A DNA stretch of 64,000 nucleotides from Aliidiomarina sp. B3213 (GCF_003290085.1 NZ_QMKJ01000003.1:248001-312000); one strand, 5' to 3'; numbered from the stretch's first letter, positions 7,420 to 16,527 are shown. A program made the numbers and translations. Notes: generated by a model from the sequence alone, not told the origin.

Positions 7420-9261
7420 ATGACCGACTTAAAGTCTAAAGACGTCAAACATCTACGTAATATCGCTATTATCGCGCACGTTGACCACGGTAAAACTACC
7501 TTGGTTGATAAACTTCTTCAGCAGTCTGGCACGCTAGAAAGCCGTGGCGAACTTGAAGAGCGCATCATGGACTCTAACGATCTTGAAAAAGAGCGTGGAA
7601 TTACCATTTTGGCGAAAAACACTGCAATCAACTGGAACGGATACCACATCAACATTCTTGATACTCCGGGCCACGCTGACTTCGGCGGTGAAGTAGAACG
7701 TGTATTGTCGATGGCAGACTCGGTTTTACTTTTGGTTGACGCTGTAGACGGCCCAATGCCGCAAACACGTTTCGTAACCCAAAAAGCTTTCGCACACGGT
7801 TTGAAGCCAATCGTTGTTGTGAACAAAATCGATCGCCCTGGCGCGCGTCCTGATTGGGTTATCGACCAAGTATTCGACCTATTCGACAACTTAGGCGCAA
7901 CCGACGAACAGCTCGACTTCACTATCGTTTATGCTTCTGCATTGAACGGCTACGCGTCTACTGACGCTGAAGCTCGTGATGGCAACATGGACCCATTGTT
8001 CCAAACTATCGTTGAACAAGTTCAACCACCAGAAGCAGACGAAGACGGTCCTTTACAGTTACAAATTTCTCAGCTTGATTACTCAAGCTATGTTGGCGTT
8101 ATCGGAATTGGCCGTATCCGCCGTGGTTCAGTGAAGCCAAACCAGCAAGTTACTGTAGTAGGTGCCGACGGTACAACGCGTAACGGTAAAGTAGGCCAAG
8201 TATTTGGTTACTTAGGTCTTGATCGCCTTGAAGTAAACCAAGCAGGCGCAGGTGACATTTGCGCAATTACTGGTTTGGGTGAACTTAAAATTTCAGACAC
8301 AGTTTGTGCTGTAGGTAACGCAGAAGCGATGCCAGCACTTACCGTTGATGAGCCAACAGTAACGATGACCTTCCAAGTAAACACTTCTCCGTTCGCGGGT
8401 AAAGAAGGTAAGTTCGTAACTTCTCGTCAAATTCTTGAGCGCTTACAACAAGAATTGGTACACAACGTTGCACTTCGCGTAGAAGAAACAGAGAACCCAG
8501 ATAAGTTCCGCGTTTCTGGTCGTGGTGAGCTTCACTTGGGTGTTTTAATCGAAAACATGCGTCGTGAAGGCTTCGAGCTTGCAGTGTCTCGTCCTGAAGT
8601 AATCATCAAAGAAGTTGACGGTGTTAAACAAGAACCGTTTGAAACCCTAACTGTTGACGTTGAAGAACAGCACCAAGGTTCTGTAATGGAAGCTCTTGGT
8701 CTACGTAAAGCAGAAATGACCAACATGCAGCAAGACGGTAAAGGTCGTACACGTATCGACTTTATCGTACCAAGCCGCGGCTTAATTGGTTTCCAAACTG
8801 AGTTCATGTCACTCACTTCAGGTACTGGCTTGATTTACCACGCGTTCGACCACTACGGTCCGCACAAAGGTGGCAAAATTGGTCAGCGTACTAACGGTGT
8901 ATTGATTTCAAACGCGCAAGGTAAGTGCTTGTCTTATGCACTATTTAACCTTCAAGAACGTGGTCGCTTATTCGCAACTCACGGTGATGAAGTTTACGAA
9001 GGCCAAATCATCGGTATTCATAACCGTTCAAACGACCTAACCGTAAACGGCTTGAAAGGTAAGCAGCTTACTAACGTTCGTGCGTCAGGTACCGACGAAG
9101 CAACTACACTTTCTCCGCCTATCCGCGTAACTTTGGAGTCTGCACTAGAGTTCATCGACAATGACGAACTAGTAGAAGTAACACCAGAGTCGATTCGTAT
9201 TCGTAAGAAGCTTCTTACCGAAAACGAACGTAAACGCGCTTCACGCACAAGCGGTGAATAA
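7420..9261 (+). CDS. typA: Ribosome-associated GTPase TypA/BipA
   Basis: A 613-residue translational GTPase, close in length to E. coli BipA (607). The G domain has AHVDHGKT (G1), the conserved ERGIT segment (G2), DTPGHADF (G3) and NKID (G4); domains II, III and V and the BipA-specific C-terminal domain follow, with the family-typical LTSGTGLIYHAFDHYGPHKG segment. BipA binds the ribosome and assists 50S assembly, cold growth and stress responses. I start at ATG 7420 (GGAAAG five bases upstream; the protein then begins MTDLKSKDVKHLRNIAIIAH), not at 7363, which has no good ribosome binding site and adds 19 unconserved residues. Single gene, followed by a strong terminator. Confidence 0.96.
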   Translation: MTDLKSKDVKHLRNIAIIAHVDHGKTTLVDKLLQQSGTLESRGELEERIMDSNDLEKERGITILAKNTAINWNGYHINILDTPGHADFGGEVERVLSMADSVLLLVDAVDGPMPQTRFVTQKAFAHGLKPIVVVNKIDRPGARPDWVIDQVFDLFDNLGATDEQLDFTIVYASALNGYASTDAEARDGNMDPLFQTIVEQVQPPEADEDGPLQLQISQLDYSSYVGVIGIGRIRRGSVKPNQQVTVVGADGTTRNGKVGQVFGYLGLDRLEVNQAGAGDICAITGLGELKISDTVCAVGNAEAMPALTVDEPTVTMTFQVNTSPFAGKEGKFVTSRQILERLQQELVHNVALRVEETENPDKFRVSGRGELHLGVLIENMRREGFELAVSRPEVIIKEVDGVKQEPFETLTVDVEEQHQGSVMEALGLRKAEMTNMQQDGKGRTRIDFIVPSRGLIGFQTEFMSLTSGTGLIYHAFDHYGPHKGGKIGQRTNGVLISNAQGKCLSYALFNLQERGRLFATHGDEVYEGQIIGIHNRSNDLTVNGLKGKQLTNVRASGTDEATTLSPPIRVTLESALEFIDNDELVEVTPESIRIRKKLLTENERKRASRTSGE

Positions 9262-9290
9262 GGCTTAGCTTCTAGGCTTTGAATGCAAAA

Positions 9291-9317
9291 AGGCTTTCCG
9301 ATTGGAAAGCCTTTTTT
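9291..9317. terminator. Rho-independent terminator between typA and the convergent gene
   Basis: AGGCTTTCC (9291-9299) pairs with GGAAAGCCT (9304-9312) around a four-base loop, with T-run on the right and A-run on the left. It can serve both typA and the leftward gene ending at 9347. Confidence 0.9.
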
Positions 9318-9346
9318 GTTTGGGGTCCAAGAGATGAAAATCTAAC

Positions 9347-9724
9347 TCAAGTTATGTACGCACCATAGTAAGTAAGCCCCATCTCATCATTTAAACGGAT
9401 ATTTATACAGAAAATAATTAAATTCAAAGTAGGCAACGATAAAGTTAGAAGACGCTCGAATGGTTTTAACTCTCTCGATATAACCCAGGCATTTAAAAAT
9501 AAGCTTAAAAACACAGCAGCACTCAGGGTAATTAAATAGATATCGCCTTCCACTAAGAACGAATTTCCAACCACTAAGTTAATTGCTAAAAGAAGTAAAA
9601 CATATAAGGCTATTCGTTTGTTTTTCTTGAAAAGAGAAAAAACGAGGTACGCATTGCCGACACTGATTACAAAAACAATTGCAGTTATAAATCTACCTAT
9701 CACCAAGAGTGTCTGGTAATCCAT
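9347..9724 (-). CDS. Hypothetical four-helix membrane protein
   Basis: About 125 residues with four hydrophobic segments (near 6-28, 35-52, 57-76 and 90-110) separated by short charged loops (KKNKR, RELKPFER). I recognise no family. The ATG at 9724 is preferred because GAGG lies nine bases upstream; a TTG at 9769 would extend the frame but overlap the gene before it. It follows the exported protein gene (stop 9762) on the same strand, so the two are probably co-transcribed. Base composition is poorer in G+C than the flanking typA and cyclase genes. Confidence 0.55.
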   Translation of the reverse strand: MDYQTLLVIGRFITAIVFVISVGNAYLVFSLFKKNKRIALYVLLLLAINLVVGNSFLVEGDIYLITLSAAVFLSLFLNAWVISRELKPFERLLTLSLPTLNLIIFCINIRLNDEMGLTYYGAYIT

Positions 9725-9761
9725 ACAGTCAAACCTCGAAAAAAAGGTTGGAAATGTTAAG

Positions 9762-10226
9762 TCATTCAACTATCTCAACAGATAGCGCTTCGAAACAGGC
9801 CAACGCAAAGCTTGAGCAATTATTTCGAATTCTGCCGGTTATCTCTACTACTCTTTCCTTCGAAACTACATCATGTTTCCTAGAAAAATAAACCGAAACA
9901 TCAAATACTTCGCCGCATGGTAAAAGCTTTTCAATATTCCGACGCACCGAGAGTACTGCAACTCGGCTGTAAGGGTGTCTCTGATCATGCTCATTAAGGC
10001 TAGTCTTGAGATTATTTGAATCGGAATTATTGACGCTAACGGTCAACGTGGCAGACATAAAATCATGATGTTGGAAAACATCAGTGGGAATACTCTCAGG
10101 AGTGACGCTCTCTGTGCCCAGATCCGGAGTGCGACACTCGAGCCTAGTGACTATTTCCACATCGGATGCCTCAGCACCAGAAGACATTAATGCAAAAAGG
10201 TAGATAGATAGGAATATCCTTATCAT
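9762..10226 (-). CDS. Hypothetical exported protein
   Basis: About 154 residues with an N-terminal signal peptide (MIRIFLSIYLFALMSSGAEA, cleavage after AEA) and a mature part with three or four cysteines that could form disulphides (CRTPDL, CGEVFDV, NNCSSFALAC). The repeated SVEIVE/VEIVTR strands and the VSVYFSR segment suggest a small beta-rich periplasmic domain, but no family is recognised. Start at ATG 10226, with GGAG ten bases upstream; a TTG three codons earlier is possible. It probably forms a transcript with the membrane protein downstream. Confidence 0.55.
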   Translation of the reverse strand: MIRIFLSIYLFALMSSGAEASDVEIVTRLECRTPDLGTESVTPESIPTDVFQHHDFMSATLTVSVNNSDSNNLKTSLNEHDQRHPYSRVAVLSVRRNIEKLLPCGEVFDVSVYFSRKHDVVSKERVVEITGRIRNNCSSFALACFEALSVEIVE

Positions 10227-10268
10227 TTCAATCAAACTCCGTCTCTCTGTCCGTAAGGTATTAAACCA

Positions 10269-11864
10269 CTACCCCTCAACCCGATTCCTGCCGTTCTCTT
10301 TAGCCTTGTAAAGCAAATGGTCTACGTCGGTAAGTTGCTTGTCCCATGGTATGTTTTTATCGGTCTCGACTACACCGAAGCTACAAGTGAAACCTGGAAT
10401 ACCTTCTTCCCGCTCGGTTCTTTCCTCAATAAGTGCACGGAGGAACTCTGCTTTTTCTTGCGCTTTGTCTACCTTACCGCGCACTAACGCCATAAACTCT
10501 TCACCGCCCCAGCGGCAATAGGTATCGCCTCTTTGATTCTGTTCTTTAATTAGGCGTGCCATGAATTCTAGTGCTTTGTCGCCCACGTCATGACCAAACT
10601 GGTCATTAATTTTTTTGAAGTGGTCGATGTCGAACATTATTAACGAGTAGTCTCTTTTGACCCAAGGTGGCTTACGGCGAAAGTAAAACCGAGATTTAGG
10701 AGGGTTTTCATTTTGGGTAAGCGTATCAATCGCGACTTCTGAGAAATAACGACGATTCATAAGCCCTGTCAAGCCGTCGTAACGGGCTAAATGCTCAGCA
10801 CCTTTCATTAATCGCCGTTGTCGGTAAAGCACCCACGCGAAAGCAATCGAAATGAGTAGAAATAGAGAAAGCTGAAGTATGTGCCCAGGTAAAGACTCTT
10901 TAATGTAGTTATAGTTACTCAAGCTAACCGCAAACCCTACGGGTTCTCGATTAACGCCGCCTCTAAGCACATTTAACTTAATGGAATACACACGATTGTT
11001 AAACCATGCGACACCAAAGTAATCTGTGTGATTTTCAATGGCACGAACAACACCACGACGGTCTGCAAATCTTTGAAGCAATCTTTGCTTTTCTTGGTAA
11101 TCAATAATCGGCGACTCAAGATCGAGTTCGATAAGTTCGTTTTGCAGCAACAAGTGCGGGCTTAAAGCATAGTTGTGATAGTTACTCAGTTCTTCTTCGA
11201 AAACCTTACTTTCCACAACTCCACGGAATAACACGAAGTCGACGGTATCCTCTTGGCTTAGTTCATACACTCTTTTAAAACTTGCAAGCGAGTTTGAGAT
11301 TTCCACACTTCCCACATGTTCATTTTGGTAGATCAGCGGATAAACATGGCGAAAGCCATTAAATACTCTGCCTTCCTCAAAACCATGAAAAGGCGTTTGC
11401 GTTGCATTCACATACTCAACGGTACTGCGAATACCTGTGAGGTCGTCACCGTATAAGCTAGGACGGTGGAATCTTAGAAAAGAATGGTTTGTGCGGGTGT
11501 GAAAATGCAGCTGTTGAATGTCTGCATCGCGCAGCGTTTCATAAAGCGGCTGTAACGCTTCATATAAGCTCTGCCTAGCCTCAACAACTTCGCTAGAATC
11601 TTCTGAATGTGCTTGCTGCATCAACGCTAGAATTCGAGGTTGATTGATTACCGAGTCGAAAATAGCGTCGGAAAAGCGCGCTGTGGCGACAACATTAAAC
11701 TCGAAATTCTGATAACCAATATTGTGGTCGTTGCGCGCGAAGTTTCTAACTTCGTTGGCTATGGTAGCTATAAAGCTAAGGGCAAGGATAAGGAAAATGG
11801 TGGCGCTTCGAAATACAATCGTTCGAATAGGAACTTGACTGAACCTTTGCTTTGCATTCAACAA
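10269..11864 (-). CDS. Membrane diguanylate cyclase (GGEEF), likely without product inhibition site
   Basis: A 531-residue protein: transmembrane helix near residues 18-38, a periplasmic sensing region of about 270 residues, a second helix near 328-348 and a C-terminal GGDEF domain starting at ARYDGLTGLMNRR. The active-site loop reads GGEEF (453-457) after CRW, with FDIDHFKKINDQFGHDVGD intact, so c-di-GMP synthesis from two GTP is expected. The RxxD inhibitory site that normally ends five residues before GGEEF reads QRGD here, so Gln replaces the key Arg. The start is a TTG at 11864 (AGG about eight bases upstream). The periplasmic ligand is unknown. Confidence 0.85.
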   Translation of the reverse strand: MLNAKQRFSQVPIRTIVFRSATIFLILALSFIATIANEVRNFARNDHNIGYQNFEFNVVATARFSDAIFDSVINQPRILALMQQAHSEDSSEVVEARQSLYEALQPLYETLRDADIQQLHFHTRTNHSFLRFHRPSLYGDDLTGIRSTVEYVNATQTPFHGFEEGRVFNGFRHVYPLIYQNEHVGSVEISNSLASFKRVYELSQEDTVDFVLFRGVVESKVFEEELSNYHNYALSPHLLLQNELIELDLESPIIDYQEKQRLLQRFADRRGVVRAIENHTDYFGVAWFNNRVYSIKLNVLRGGVNREPVGFAVSLSNYNYIKESLPGHILQLSLFLLISIAFAWVLYRQRRLMKGAEHLARYDGLTGLMNRRYFSEVAIDTLTQNENPPKSRFYFRRKPPWVKRDYSLIMFDIDHFKKINDQFGHDVGDKALEFMARLIKEQNQRGDTYCRWGGEEFMALVRGKVDKAQEKAEFLRALIEERTEREEGIPGFTCSFGVVETDKNIPWDKQLTDVDHLLYKAKENGRNRVEG

Positions 11865-11899
11865 TCGAAACGCCTGTTAGGCCATACTATATGAAAATA

Positions 11900-12574
11900 T
11901 TAGCCTAAAATTACGCCATAAACCACTGCAAAGAAGTGCAAAACACTCGCGCTCAGTACAAACATGTGCCAGATAGCATGGTGATGCACAATCTGTTTTT
12001 TCACATAAAAAATAACGCCGAATGAGTAGCAAAGCCCGCCGGCAAGAAGCAGCAATAAGCCGGTCGCGTTCACGTTAGCGAGCATCGGTTTCATAGCAAT
12101 AAGCGCCATCCAACCGAGGCCAAGGTATAAACTTACAGAAAGCCATTTCACGCGCTTTTTCTTCATGGTTTCTAAGAATACGCCGCCAATGGCTATACCC
12201 CAGATCACCCCGAATAATGACCAGCCCCAAGGGCCTCTTAAGTTCACGAGCAAGAAAGGTGTATATGTTCCGGCGATAAGAATAAAGATCATGGAATGGT
12301 CCATGAGCCTAAACACATGTTTAGCGCGTTCATTCGTAATTGCGTGATACAAAGTTGACGCTGTGTATAGCAACACGAGCGAAGCACCGTAAATAGAGGT
12401 ACTTACTACTGTCCATACGTCGCCATAGGCAACTGACATCACAACCATCACCACGAGGCCGGCTATCGATAGTAGCGCACCTACCCCATGACTTACTGAA
12501 TTCGCAATTTCTTCTGCAAGTGAATATGTCTTCATAAACTTTCTGGTCTGACCATCTGTGTATCGAGTGCCCAT
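11900..12574 (-). CDS. TrhA / hemolysin III family membrane protein (YqfA-like)
   Basis: About 224 residues (211 from the internal ATG at 12535) with seven transmembrane segments and the PAQR-family motifs: YSLAEEIANSVSHGVGALLS at the N-terminus, STLYHA and FRLMDHSMIF in the middle, and the final HAIWHMFV segment. The Ser, His, Asp and two C-terminal His residues form the zinc site of the superfamily. E. coli YqfA/TrhA affects membrane lipid homeostasis; the hemolysin III name is historical. The ATG at 12574 abuts the stop of the preceding gene (TAAATG) with no clear ribosome binding site, so the start may be 12535. It is co-directional with the DUF3081-like gene. Confidence 0.85.
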   Translation of the reverse strand: MGTRYTDGQTRKFMKTYSLAEEIANSVSHGVGALLSIAGLVVMVVMSVAYGDVWTVVSTSIYGASLVLLYTASTLYHAITNERAKHVFRLMDHSMIFILIAGTYTPFLLVNLRGPWGWSLFGVIWGIAIGGVFLETMKKKRVKWLSVSLYLGLGWMALIAMKPMLANVNATGLLLLLAGGLCYSFGVIFYVKKQIVHHHAIWHMFVLSASVLHFFAVVYGVILG

Positions 12575-12835
12575 TTAACCATAGTTTTTGTCGATATATT
12601 GAAGTTTTTTAAGGAAGTTTTGGAAAGCACGCTCGGAATCATAGTCGAGGTGATAGGTATTGTGAAAGCCCGTATTCAATTTCACCTGATGGCCTTCCAT
12701 ATACACGGTATAACCGTCGTAATCTGTATATGCCGTTATATCCTCTAATACATGCTTGTCGTCTTTATTCTCACCATGTTCGCGAATTTTCTCGAACACT
12801 TGCAAAATAAATCGGGTACTCAATTCGTTTTTCAT
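12575..12835 (-). CDS. Small DUF3081-like protein
   Basis: An 86-residue soluble protein, MKNELSTRFILQVFEKIREHG..., rich in charged and aromatic residues, ending in YIDKNYG. The overall pattern (N-terminal helix, DYDGYTVYMEGHQVKL strand pair, FHNTYHLDY segment) resembles the DUF3081 family of marine gammaproteobacteria, from memory only. Function unknown. GGAGG six bases upstream of the ATG gives a confident start. Its stop touches the start of the TrhA-like gene, suggesting translational coupling. Confidence 0.65.
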   Translation of the reverse strand: MKNELSTRFILQVFEKIREHGENKDDKHVLEDITAYTDYDGYTVYMEGHQVKLNTGFHNTYHLDYDSERAFQNFLKKLQYIDKNYG

Positions 12836-12907
12836 GCCATACCTCCACGTGTCTTATGTTTAGGTATGGCAACGAAGTGTATGAAATTCAAGAGCAAACG
12901 CTTTTAA

Positions 12908-13162
12908 TTATTGGCCTTGGTGAGGGTGGCGACTACCGCGTTCTGTTTGTAAGTGACGGTGCGTGAGAATAAATGCATGAATAATTGAGAACATATAAAG
13001 TACAGGGCCCGCCGCATACGTTCCTGCCGGTCCGTCATTCGACGCTATAACCACGAACATAATCGCGAGCCCCCAAAGCACTAAACTTAGCAGTACTTGG
13101 AGCTTGTGCTGGCTTCGCCATACGCCTAACGGAGGTAAAATGAGGCTAATAATGTAATCCAT
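12908..13162 (-). CDS. Small membrane protein, distantly YqaE/Pmp3-like
   Basis: An 84-residue protein with two or three hydrophobic segments. The N-terminus MDYIISLILPPLGVW carries the LPPLGV motif typical of the YqaE/Pmp3 family of small stress-related membrane proteins, but the rest (a second helix at 25-43, a third at about 52-68, a His-rich tail HRHLQTERGSRHPHQGQ) is longer and less similar. The family assignment is tentative. It has a short AT-rich gap on either side and its own ribosome binding site (AAGGAATGAATT before the ATG). Confidence 0.55.
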   Translation of the reverse strand: MDYIISLILPPLGVWRSQHKLQVLLSLVLWGLAIMFVVIASNDGPAGTYAAGPVLYMFSIIHAFILTHRHLQTERGSRHPHQGQ

Positions 13163-13218
13163 AATTCATTCCTTCTTATTTTTCTCAAGCATGAATGAAT
13201 ATTGCACGAAGAACAAGA

Positions 13219-13941
13219 CTACCAAGGTAAAGCGCTGCCGTCCCAGAACCAAAAACCTCCGGTTTGAGAAGGCGTTAGCCCTTCAATTACATTAAGCATA
13301 CGCTCTGCTGTCTGTTCAGCAGTATAAAGCTTACCTTCGGGGATACGCTCTTGAAACGGTTTAGAGAGCTCCGAGTCTGTGGTGCCTGGGTGTATGGAGC
13401 TAATAACAAGCTTCTTGTGGGTCCGCTTAAATTCTATCGCAGCTGTTTTGAGAAACATATTTAAAGCAGCTTTTGATGCGCGGTAGCCGTACCAACCACC
13501 TAAATGGTTGTCTTCAATGCTGCCCACCTTTGCGCTGAGTTGAGCAAAGAATGCAGGGGAGTCCTTCGCCAAAAGAGGTTTGAGTGCTTGCAACAGCATC
13601 ATGGGGAAAATGGCATTCACTTCAAAATACCGTGACAGCTGGGTTGCATTGAGGTGCTCTATTCTGCGCTCGGGCATGTTGTCGTTGTCGTGTAACCAAC
13701 CAATGGTAGAGATGACGCCGTCAAACATGATGCCTTCTGTTTGCCATTGGCCCAAGCGTTCTTCCATAGCTTCTAGGCTATGCGGGGTTAAAAACCATTT
13801 AACTCGGTCTTGGTTTAACCCAGAAGGCTGCTTTTGTGCGCTGACCGCATACACCTCTGCGTCTGTGTGGCGCTTGAGTAGTTCTTCCACAAGAGCTTGG
13901 CCAATGCCACCACCGGCACCGTAAACTAAATACTTCAACAT
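13219..13941 (-). CDS. Short-chain dehydrogenase/reductase (C-factor-like)
   Basis: A 240-residue SDR enzyme with the nucleotide-binding motif GAGGGIGQAL near residue 8, the active-site YRASK (YxxxK; Ser in LSAKVGS upstream) near residues 153-157 and the SIHPGTTDSELSKPF segment typical of the CsgA/C-factor group of SDRs. It should reduce or oxidise a carbonyl or alcohol with NAD(P); the substrate is unknown. Directly upstream, three bases away on the same strand, is a DUF2061 membrane protein gene, so these form a small operon. Length is normal for the family. Confidence 0.85.
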   Translation of the reverse strand: MLKYLVYGAGGGIGQALVEELLKRHTDAEVYAVSAQKQPSGLNQDRVKWFLTPHSLEAMEERLGQWQTEGIMFDGVISTIGWLHDNDNMPERRIEHLNATQLSRYFEVNAIFPMMLLQALKPLLAKDSPAFFAQLSAKVGSIEDNHLGGWYGYRASKAALNMFLKTAAIEFKRTHKKLVISSIHPGTTDSELSKPFQERIPEGKLYTAEQTAERMLNVIEGLTPSQTGGFWFWDGSALPW

Positions 13942-13944
13942 GAT

Positions 13945-14136
13945 TTAGCTTACGGTAACCGAGCGCTTTTGCTCAAAGTGATTCCACGCTTTCTCGTGGA
14001 AAAAGTAGGCAACCGTGTTCACGGCTGGCTCAATTAATGCCACCAGTCCACCTAGAACCCAGTTTCCGGTGAGTAAATAAGTAATTGTGAAGGCAACGCT
14101 AAAATGTAGCACTGCGAAAGTCGCTGTTTTTTTCAT
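13945..14136 (-). CDS. DUF2061 membrane protein
   Basis: About 63 residues with the family pattern: HFSVAFTITYLLTG, then NWVLGGLVALIEPAVNTVAY and a final FFHEKAWNHFE; two transmembrane helices. DUF2061 proteins are small inner-membrane proteins of unknown function. The start is the ATG at 14136 with GGGGAG eight bases upstream; the frame extends further upstream without a good start. It precedes the SDR gene by three bases. Confidence 0.8.
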   Translation of the reverse strand: MKKTATFAVLHFSVAFTITYLLTGNWVLGGLVALIEPAVNTVAYFFHEKAWNHFEQKRSVTVS

Positions 14137-14249
14137 AACCAAAGCTCCCCACTGCGTGTAGTTATACAACCTTATACGATTACACTTGATAATTAGATTC
14201 AATTTAATCGATTAAGATATTCGAGTAACCGTAGAGGCTTTAGGGTTAT

Positions 14250-14696
14250 TTACTCAGCATTTGTTTTTAAATAGAAAGTAACCGGGCCGTCATTCACAAT
14301 ATGAACCTGCATGTCGGCTGCAAATTGGCCGGTGGCTACGGGTACGTCGTGTGCTCTTAGTGCGTCACAAAATACATGGTACAAGCGCTGGGCAGAGGCT
14401 GGAGATCCAGCAGAAGAAAAGCTAGGCCGGCGGCCTTTTCGTGTGTCTGCCGCTAAGGTGAATTGAGAAACAACTAACACCTCGCCTTGAATGTCCTTCA
14501 CGTCTAAATTCATTTTATCTTCGTGATCAGAAAAAATACGGTAACTGGATATTCTGCGCGCCAGCTCAATGGCTTGAGCATCGGTGTCTGTTTTTTCTAC
14601 TCCAAGGAACACCAAAACACCTTGGCCAATTTGCCCTACCACTTCTTTCTCTACTTCTACGCGCGCCTCTTGGACACGCTGAATTAAGCCAATCAT
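14250..14696 (-). CDS. dtd: D-aminoacyl-tRNA deacylase
   Basis: A 148-residue protein that matches Dtd over its whole length: MIGLIQRVQEARVEV at the start, the active-site SQFTLAADTRKGRRPSF segment and the C-terminal GPVTFYLKTN with the Gly-Pro motif that reads chirality. It hydrolyses D-amino acids (and glycine mis-charged on tRNA-Ala) from tRNA, a proofreading function. It overlaps the upstream yihY gene by four bases, the same yihY-dtd pairing as in E. coli. Confidence 0.95.
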   Translation of the reverse strand: MIGLIQRVQEARVEVEKEVVGQIGQGVLVFLGVEKTDTDAQAIELARRISSYRIFSDHEDKMNLDVKDIQGEVLVVSQFTLAADTRKGRRPSFSSAGSPASAQRLYHVFCDALRAHDVPVATGQFAADMQVHIVNDGPVTFYLKTNAE

Positions 14697-15622
14697 TCAG
14701 ACTCCTCTGCTGGAATATCGTCGTATCTTTCTGGGTCGAAATAATCTTCAATAGTTGCCGCGAAAACAGCACCGAATAGAATAACGATCCAAGACAAATA
14801 AATCCAAACTATCAGAATAGGAATGGTTGCGAGCGCACCATATAAGAGCTCGTAGGAAGGAAAGTGTTTTAAGTATGCCTCGAAGCCATTTTTAGCAAAC
14901 TCAAATAATATTGCTGCCACTGCTGCGCCCCACCAAGCATGCCGAATACGCACAACTTTATTGGGCACGGTTACATACAAAAGTAAGAACGCTACAAACA
15001 TAGACAACACGGGCACTAAGCTCAGTAGCCCTGCTCGGAACCCTTGTACATACTCGTCTGCGGTTGCTGCTAACGAGAATAAATAACCGCTTACAGCCAC
15101 GCTAACGGCAACCAAAACTGGCCCCAAGGTAATTACCATCCAATACACCGCAAGAGAAATAATCATGCGGCGACGTTGGTGCACTCGCCAAATAGAATTT
15201 AAGGCACGGTCTATTGCCGAGATCATCAATAATGCGACCAAAAATAGAAAAGACACACCCACGACGGTCATTTGGTTAGCGTTGGCTACAAAGCGATTAA
15301 GATAAGCTTCAATAGCTTCGCTACTGGTAGGAATAAGGTTCGACAACAGTGTTTCTTGAATATCTTCTCGAAGGCCGTCGAACATTGGAAAAGCTGCAAA
15401 AACCGAAAAGATGACAGCCAACAACGGCACTAACGAGAGTAAAGTAACATAAGTCAGATGACCGGCAGTCACGTTAATGCGTTCGTCACGAAACCGGTTC
15501 CAGCAAAACACCAGAAAGTCACCGCTGCGCTTCATTACGTCTAATGCTTGGTCCTGCCAGGTTTCTTTTTCAGAATTGTCTTCCACGCCATGTCCTTGAG
15601 TTGAAGCTACTAGGCTATTCAC
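14693..15622 (-). CDS. yihY: YihY/UPF0761 family inner membrane protein
   Basis: A 309-residue protein with six transmembrane segments after a cytosolic N-terminus. The stretch HLTYVTLLSLVPLLAVIFS and the AIDRALNSIWRV segment are family signatures (YihY, BrkB or the old RNase BN label, which is a misnomer). The role is not settled; E. coli YihY has been linked to envelope lipid handling. It lies 15 bases after the OlsB-like gene and overlaps dtd by four bases, so it sits within the operon that starts with the DinB-like gene. Confidence 0.88.
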   Translation of the reverse strand: MNSLVASTQGHGVEDNSEKETWQDQALDVMKRSGDFLVFCWNRFRDERINVTAGHLTYVTLLSLVPLLAVIFSVFAAFPMFDGLREDIQETLLSNLIPTSSEAIEAYLNRFVANANQMTVVGVSFLFLVALLMISAIDRALNSIWRVHQRRRMIISLAVYWMVITLGPVLVAVSVAVSGYLFSLAATADEYVQGFRAGLLSLVPVLSMFVAFLLLYVTVPNKVVRIRHAWWGAAVAAILFEFAKNGFEAYLKHFPSYELLYGALATIPILIVWIYLSWIVILFGAVFAATIEDYFDPERYDDIPAEESE

Positions 15623-15636
15623 CCTCTCAATATAAG

Positions 15637-16527
15637 CTAACGCGTGAATTTCTCCAAAACTTCAGCGGGTATAGCCTTTATGGGCACCACGATACCTAAC
15701 TCAAACGCCTCACCAAAATCTGCGTCTAAAGCCGTTTGCCCCATATAAATGTTGGCACCTAGCCCCATGTAACTTTGCAAGATAGGTGGTACACGTTCGC
15801 CCAACGCGTCCAAAGCCTCTTTCAACCGTTGAATACGTTGGTTTGAGCTTTCGGAATCGACTTGCTGGACTGCCTTTGCAACTTCCGAGCGACTAGAAAA
15901 CTGTAACCCTGATTTTGCTGTGAGTAGTGGTGTGGTTGGTGCGTACCAAGTTTCGCAATAACCAACGATGGTGTTGAGTACGTCTTCGCCTAAGGTTTTA
16001 TAAAGCGTGACGTTACCGAAGAAGCAAGACATTTGAGGGTATGCTTGAATAAGTGCACCAAGACCCTGCCAAACGGCAAAGAAGCCCAAAGTTTTCTTTT
16101 TTGCTTCTGGGTTCACGACCGAGCGACCAAGTTCTATAGCGTTCGGCAACCATTTACTACGAAATTCATCAGAGTAGTCGAATAGCGTCGAAGTTCTTAA
16201 CCATGCGTCACCGCCTTCTACAGCGTGCTCACCTTTTTGAAAGCGATACAAAGCCACGATTTGAAGATTTACCGGATCCCAAACCACAAGCTGCAAATAA
16301 CCCAAAGCGCCTGTGTCTAAAGAATCTAAGTCCCGTTCTTCGCCCCTACCTGCGCCAGCTTGGCGAAACACCAGCTCACGAATTCTGCCAATTTCCAACA
16401 TGATGTTAGGACACTCGTCACCATGAAGCTGATAAATTTCCAAGCCTCGGAAGGCTTTCAAAGGTTCGATTTGATTAAATTCTGAAGCTAATGCTTCAGC
16501 AGGTATAGGTTGTGCAATTGGCTTCAT
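15637..16527 (-). CDS. OlsB-like GNAT N-acyltransferase
   Basis: A 296-residue protein with the fold and motifs of the Acetyltransf_5/OlsB group: IGRIRELVFRQAGAGRGEERDLDSLD, then LQLVVWDP...IVALYRFQKG and ELGRSVVNPEAKKK, the region where acyl-ACP binds in ornithine-lipid N-acyltransferases. OlsB makes lyso-ornithine lipid from ornithine and 3-hydroxyacyl-ACP. The gene overlaps the preceding acyltransferase fusion by four bases (ATGA), so an N-acyl/O-acyl pair for an amino-lipid is a reasonable inference; the amino acid used cannot be read from the sequence. A C-terminal extension of about 80 residues, with KSGLQFSSRSEVAKAV, is not accounted for by the GNAT fold alone. Confidence 0.7.
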   Translation of the reverse strand: MKPIAQPIPAEALASEFNQIEPLKAFRGLEIYQLHGDECPNIMLEIGRIRELVFRQAGAGRGEERDLDSLDTGALGYLQLVVWDPVNLQIVALYRFQKGEHAVEGGDAWLRTSTLFDYSDEFRSKWLPNAIELGRSVVNPEAKKKTLGFFAVWQGLGALIQAYPQMSCFFGNVTLYKTLGEDVLNTIVGYCETWYAPTTPLLTAKSGLQFSSRSEVAKAVQQVDSESSNQRIQRLKEALDALGERVPPILQSYMGLGANIYMGQTALDADFGEAFELGIVVPIKAIPAEVLEKFTR

